From Candidatus Zixiibacteriota bacterium (GTDB taxonomy: Bacteria; Zixibacteria; MSB-5A5; GN15; FEB-12): a DNA stretch of 10,247 bases. The notes under the pieces were generated by a model. It searched no databases and was not told the origin of the DNA. It was given only the letters and a program-made list of their open reading frames with translations. The stretch is taken from NCBI GenBank assembly GCA_003641415.1, contig QNAG01000092.1, forward strand, positions 1 to 10,247, written 5' to 3'. This document shows, one piece after another, positions 7,457 through 10,247 of the stretch. Each line of letters opens with the position of its first letter. Position 1 is the stretch's first letter. The translations under genes and the position numbers were made by a program.

Positions 7457-7485
7457 ATAATATCAGGCTCTCAACAAACAGTCAA
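7457..7485 (-). promoter_or_regulatory. Sigma70-type promoter for the manC operon
   Basis: Read on the minus strand, TTGACT (7485-7480) is separated by exactly 17 bp from TATTAT (7462-7457). One base of each hexamer differs from TTGACA and TATAAT. Initiation about seven bases further on gives a leader of roughly 28 nt before the GTG of manC. No operator-like inverted repeat is evident around it. It is the only strong promoter I see upstream of the nine-gene run, and later genes have no gaps large enough for a clear internal one. Confidence 0.75.
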
Positions 7486-7675
7486 GAAAAGATTTAGGGG
7501 AAGGACAGGTCCGGATACCAAACATGCCTCAATCCAGCAAGAAAACCACCAGTAGACGCTAGCCGACCCTTGATTTCTTATATCCAAATATGGTTTATTG
7601 ATAGCGTGCAGCAATCAGATAGTCGCAGGGGATGGGATCGGAACACGACACCAATACAATATGAGTTGAGTCGGC
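7486..7675. other. Non-coding gap between the GNAT pseudogene and the manC promoter
   Basis: About 190 bp with no ORF of useful length, no tRNA-like fold and no convincing intrinsic terminator: I found no strong GC-rich hairpin followed by a T run on either strand. On the minus strand the reading frame of the GNAT gene stays open for 26 codons beyond its terminal TAG (to a TAA at 7595-7597), with a peptide containing VSCSDPIPCDYLI. That could be a decayed gene end or chance. Terminators for the ptb block were expected here but could not be identified. Confidence 0.45.
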
Positions 7676-8149
7676 CTATTCCAGCTTTACATTGCTCATC
7701 TTGACGAAGCAGTTGAGCGATTTGAGTTTGAGTAAACGCGTGTTTTTGTAACCCATCGCTTCGTAGAAGCGAGCCTGGCGTTCTTCGTCGTCGGTCAGGA
7801 TGACGTGTGTTCTCACATGTTTGAAGCGTTCATCGCAGCACTCGAGAAGTTGCCAACCAATACCTCTGCGCTGGTAATCGGGATCAATCAGAATATCCTA
7901 AAGATAACAGATTGAGCTGTCATCGGAGATACATCTGGCCAACCCGACCAGTTTGTCTTCGCTGTGGCAGGTGACAACATAGGTTGAGTTAGTGATCGCC
8001 TTCATTAGTTGGTCAGGGTCTTTGGTATAGGTCGACCAACCAACGGAGTTGTAGAGGGCGAGGACGGACTCTTCTGAAACGGATTCAAGTCCTTCGTGGA
8101 TGGTGTGTTGTTTCATGTTTAGCCTATGTCGTTCAGAGAAAGTGCTCAT
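7676..8149 (-). pseudogene. GNAT-family N-acetyltransferase interrupted by an in-frame TAG
   Basis: The frame reads as a complete GNAT acetyltransferase of about 147-158 residues except for one amber codon at 7900-7898. Before it the sequence has LYNSVGWSTYTKDPDQL, NSTYVVTCHSEDKLVGLARC and SDDSSICYL. After it, in the same frame, come DILIDPDYQRRGIGWQLLE (the acetyl-CoA pyrophosphate-binding motif A, Q-R-R-G-I-G) and ARFYEAMGYKNT (motif B), ending at TAG 7678-7676. Relatives usually have glutamine at the interrupted site (YLQDILV), so one CAG-to-TAG change explains it; there is no frameshift. The truncated product of 83 residues lacks the cofactor site and should be inactive. The start is uncertain: ATG 8149 has a G-run touching it, whereas Met12 (8116) has a better-spaced AGG and fits the usual family N-terminus; the coordinates give the wider reading. 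It begins 3 bp after the second ptb gene. Confidence 0.8.
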
Positions 8150-8152
8150 CCC

Positions 8153-9094
8153 CTACCCAACCAACACAGCAAGAGCAATTGAGTTGAGAATGTTTTCTGC
8201 GCTGTCGGAGCGGGCCGCCAATGCGACCGGAACGCGGCCGCCATAGATGACGCCACCCACACGGGCGTTACCGTAGAGCGCCATCGCCTTGTAGACACCA
8301 TGAGCTGTATCGATATTCGGGGCCAGCATGGCGTTGGCCCGACCGGCTACTTCGGAGTTTGTAATCCCCTTCGATTCCGCCGCAACCGGATCCACTGCAC
8401 AATCGAATGAAAGAGGACCATCGACAAACCCGCCCTTGATTTGATTTCTTTCTGACATTTTCCCCAGCACGGCTCCATCGATCGTGGCGGGCATCTGCGG
8501 ATAGACAACCTCCACCGCCGCCAGTACAGCCACACGGGGAGTGTCGATTCCAATGCGATTTCCGACCGCTATCAGGTTATTCACCATGCTGATTTTCTGC
8601 TTTAGATCAGGATCTACTAACACTGCGGCATCAGTCAGCAGCAGGAGTTGTTGGTATCGTTCTGCTTCGATTACAGCCACATGATTCGCCAACTTCCCGC
8701 GTTCGACAAAGCCGGTCTCCTCTTCAAATAACTCTTTAATAAATTGATCAGTGGGAAAAGTACCTCTTATGATAATGTCAGCTTTACCATCCGCAGCCAT
8801 CTTACAGGCTGTCGCTACTGCCGACTTATCAGGAGAGCAATCGTAAATCGTGATACCATCGAGAGAGAAATCAACCTCAGCGGCGGCCTTCTCTATCATG
8901 GTACGTTCGCCAACAATAGCAGGATCAATAAGACCGTCGTCTATCGCAAGAAAGAACGCTTTGAAAATATCGGCATGGGCCGGGCTCACCAGCGCGGCTT
9001 TTGGTTTTTTCTGCGTCGCTTTCTCGCGAGCCATAACGTGAATCTGCTCGAAGCTTTTGGTTTCGGAGAGAGCTGTACTTTTATTTGGAGTCAT
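8153..9094 (-). CDS. ptb: Phosphate butyryltransferase-family phosphotransacylase (second copy)
   Basis: A 313-residue member of the PTA_PTB family, about the usual Ptb length. It exchanges CoA for phosphate on a short-chain acyl-CoA, giving the acyl-phosphate used by the kinase encoded upstream. Family features are the early strand KAALVSPAHADIFKAFFLAI, ADIIIRGTFPTDQF (about 103-116), NHVAVIEAERYQQLLLLTDA, RVAVLAAVE, and the conserved C-terminal block DGPLSFDCAV, AAESKGITNSEVAGRANAML-PNI and GGRVPVALAARSDS. The C-terminal block matches classical Ptb more closely than the first copy does. ATG 9094 lies 12 bp after the stop of the first copy, with AGGA about 10 bases upstream; the stop is TAG. 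Butyrate, isobutyrate, isovalerate or acetate could be the substrate; the sequence alone does not tell. Confidence 0.88.
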   Translation of the reverse strand: MTPNKSTALSETKSFEQIHVMAREKATQKKPKAALVSPAHADIFKAFFLAIDDGLIDPAIVGERTMIEKAAAEVDFSLDGITIYDCSPDKSAVATACKMAADGKADIIIRGTFPTDQFIKELFEEETGFVERGKLANHVAVIEAERYQQLLLLTDAAVLVDPDLKQKISMVNNLIAVGNRIGIDTPRVAVLAAVEVVYPQMPATIDGAVLGKMSERNQIKGGFVDGPLSFDCAVDPVAAESKGITNSEVAGRANAMLAPNIDTAHGVYKAMALYGNARVGGVIYGGRVPVALAARSDSAENILNSIALAVLVG

Positions 9095-9106
9095 GGCAAT
9101 GTATTC

Positions 9107-10060
9107 CTATTCATCCCAAGTCTTGGTCTGATCATAATAGTCCGCTAAAACACAGGCGATAGCCAACGAAGCTTTCTTGTTTTTGACAGTGTCGGTTCGG
9201 GAAACCAGCGAGACAGGCACTTTGGCGCCGACTATTACACCAGCGAACACCGCCTGAGCAAATTGAATGAGAGATTTGCTAATGATATTGCACTCTTCGA
9301 TAGAATCTACCAAAAAGATGTCAGCCTCGCCAACTACTGATCCGGTGCTGGTGTAGTACCCGGCCGCTTTGCTGGAGGTTGCCAGGTCAAAAGTCAATGG
9401 CCCTTGGATGACAATGTCTTCAAACTTTTTCATAGCTTTTGGAATAACATAGTCGTGGTCGGTGAGGGTGTGCGGCATCCGGCCAGAAATGCGGTCGATG
9501 GCCGCCGACACTGCCACTTTCACCGGAGAAAGACCGAGCGCCCGACCAACTGTGATAGCGTTTTCCAACACCTGAAGTTTCGTTTCCGGGTCCGGCTTGA
9601 TCACCATACCGCCATCGGTAAAGTTCAGCAATTTGTGATAGCCGGGAATATCAAGCACAGCGCAATGGGACAAGGTAGTCTTCCCGCGGAGTCCATACTG
9701 CTTGTCAAGAACAGTACGCAGCAATGCCGAGGTTGGAAGAAAGCCCTTCATAATCAGGTCGGCTTTCTTCTCTGAAGCCAGCCGTGCTGCCTGGTGGGCG
9801 GCTCGACTGATGTCGGTCTCATTGATTACTTCAAGTTGACCAATCTCGATATTGTTATTCGCTGCAAGTTTGTTGATTGTGACCTCATCGCCCACAAGGA
9901 TAGCATCGAGGAATCCGTCAGTTTGAGCTTGTGCCACAGCGCCAATGACATCGGCATCCTGAGCTGCAGCTACAGCCACAGTTTTCTTGCGGCCGGCCTG
10001 AGCTATCTCAATTGCACGCGAGATCAACTCGTCAAATGAATGAATCGGGGAATTCTGCAT
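9107..10060 (-). CDS. ptb: Phosphate butyryltransferase-family phosphotransacylase (first copy)
   Basis: About 317 residues, again a full-length PTA_PTB protein. Recognisable parts are RKKTVAVAAAQDADVIGAVA near the start, KADLIMKGFLPTSALLRTVL, a long central segment with SHCAVLDIPGYHKLLNFTDG, PVKVAVSAAID, QGPLTFDLA and GVIVGAKVPVSLVSRTDT. It differs clearly from the neighbouring copy: the usual KGI-x-VAG-AD-(I/M)LL-PNIE block is altered to GYYTSTGSVVGEADIFLVDSIEE, so the acyl or CoA specificity may differ, or it may act as a partner subunit. I chose ATG 10060-10058; a GTG three codons upstream (10069) is also open, and neither has a strong Shine-Dalgarno sequence. It begins 21 bp after the stop of the butyrate kinase gene and is followed 12 bp later by the second copy, so the three are co-transcribed. 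Confidence 0.88.
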   Translation of the reverse strand: MQNSPIHSFDELISRAIEIAQAGRKKTVAVAAAQDADVIGAVAQAQTDGFLDAILVGDEVTINKLAANNNIEIGQLEVINETDISRAAHQAARLASEKKADLIMKGFLPTSALLRTVLDKQYGLRGKTTLSHCAVLDIPGYHKLLNFTDGGMVIKPDPETKLQVLENAITVGRALGLSPVKVAVSAAIDRISGRMPHTLTDHDYVIPKAMKKFEDIVIQGPLTFDLATSSKAAGYYTSTGSVVGEADIFLVDSIEECNIISKSLIQFAQAVFAGVIVGAKVPVSLVSRTDTVKNKKASLAIACVLADYYDQTKTWDE

Positions 10061-10081
10061 AGTTATCACACTGTTTGGGGA

Positions 10082-10247
10082 TCAGTATTTTTTCAGCTTC
10101 TCTTCGCCATTGATGTATCTTACTCCGGCTGCTGCCAGAGCTTCCATTTCGAATTCACCCGGAACAACTCGTACATCACCCAAGTACGATATATATTTGG
10201 TAATCTCAGCTACGAGTTGTTCAGAGTGAGCCATGCCGCCGGTCAAC
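10082..10247 (-). CDS. buk: Butyrate kinase, C-terminal end (partial, runs off the right edge)
   Basis: The last 54 codons of an acetokinase-family gene, ending in TGA at 10084-10082. The fragment reads LTGGMAHSEQLVAEI, then VRVVPGEFEMEALAAAGVRY and ends EEKLKKY. The LTGGMAHSE motif, followed about 20 residues later by V-x-PGE-x-EMEALA, is diagnostic of butyrate or branched-chain carboxylate kinases rather than acetate kinase. The enzyme turns butyryl-phosphate and ADP into butyrate and ATP (reversible). It is transcribed ahead of both ptb genes, the reverse of the clostridial ptb-buk order. The N-terminal part and promoter lie beyond the window. Confidence 0.9.
   Translation of the reverse strand, partial: LTGGMAHSEQLVAEITKYISYLGDVRVVPGEFEMEALAAAGVRYINGEEKLKKY

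Noticed and set aside
7486..7675. A small RNA, riboswitch or terminator in the intergenic gap
   Set aside because: Short inverted matches (stems of about 3-4 bp) are present, but no hairpin is strong enough or followed by a U-run, and no known riboswitch core was recognised.
7676..8149. Genome-wide amber recoding (pyrrolysine or glutamine) as an explanation for the TAG in the GNAT gene
   Set aside because: TAG terminates ptb (both copies), manC and ftcD, and in ftcD the next gene's ATG follows directly. Systematic readthrough would extend several normal proteins.
9404..9775. A 123-codon plus-strand open frame opposite the first ptb gene
   Set aside because: It lies entirely within a well-conserved phosphotransacylase gene on the other strand and has no recognisable domain.
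1..10247. A CRISPR array, mobile element, phage island, defence system or retron
   Set aside because: There are no direct-repeat arrays, terminal inverted repeats, integrase, transposase or reverse-transcriptase motifs. All genes belong to metabolic, envelope or translation-related families on one strand.

Overview
The window is a compact bacterial chromosome segment with every recognisable gene on the minus strand, so it is transcribed from right to left. There are no tRNAs, rRNAs, CRISPR arrays, insertion sequences, phage genes or long repeats. The gene content suggests a Gram-negative-like anaerobe or facultative anaerobe: an acyl-phosphate fermentation pathway, a fused formiminotransferase-cyclodeaminase, an SPOR-domain lipoprotein, a DUF3108 envelope protein and a secreted metalloprotease-like protein. 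A lineage of the FCB or candidate-phylum type (for example Zixibacteria-like) is my guess only; there is no marker gene here to fix it.

Right block (10247 to about 7676): the 3' end of butyrate kinase (buk), then two tandem, clearly diverged phosphate butyryl/acetyl-transferases (ptb). These genes interconvert acyl-CoA and acyl-phosphate and make ATP from the acyl-phosphate. The block ends with a GNAT acetyltransferase gene interrupted by one in-frame amber codon just before the acetyl-CoA-binding motif; I read it as a recent pseudogene.

Middle gap (7422-7675): an intergenic region of about 250 bp that carries a near-consensus sigma70-type promoter (TTGACT, 17 bp, TATTAT) pointing left, followed by a Shine-Dalgarno sequence and a GTG start.

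Left block (7421 to 1): apparently one long operon of nine genes with overlaps or gaps no longer than 21 bp. It comprises manC (mannose-1-phosphate guanylyltransferase), an SPOR-domain lipoprotein, tsaC (threonylcarbamoyl-AMP synthase for tRNA t6A), a low-molecular-weight phosphatase with the YwlE-type arginine-phosphatase signature, a DUF3108 protein, a deoxyhypusine-synthase-like protein of unknown substrate, ftcD (formiminotransferase-cyclodeaminase), a PHP-domain phosphoesterase, and the start of a secreted metalloprotease-like protein. The genes serve sugar-nucleotide supply, cell envelope, translation fidelity and one-carbon metabolism. They look like a housekeeping operon of mixed function rather than one pathway.

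I looked for an undescribed system and did not find a convincing one. The points most worth a second look are the amber-interrupted GNAT gene, the deoxyhypusine-synthase-like gene, the arginine-phosphatase signature beside tsaC, and the doubled ptb genes behind buk.
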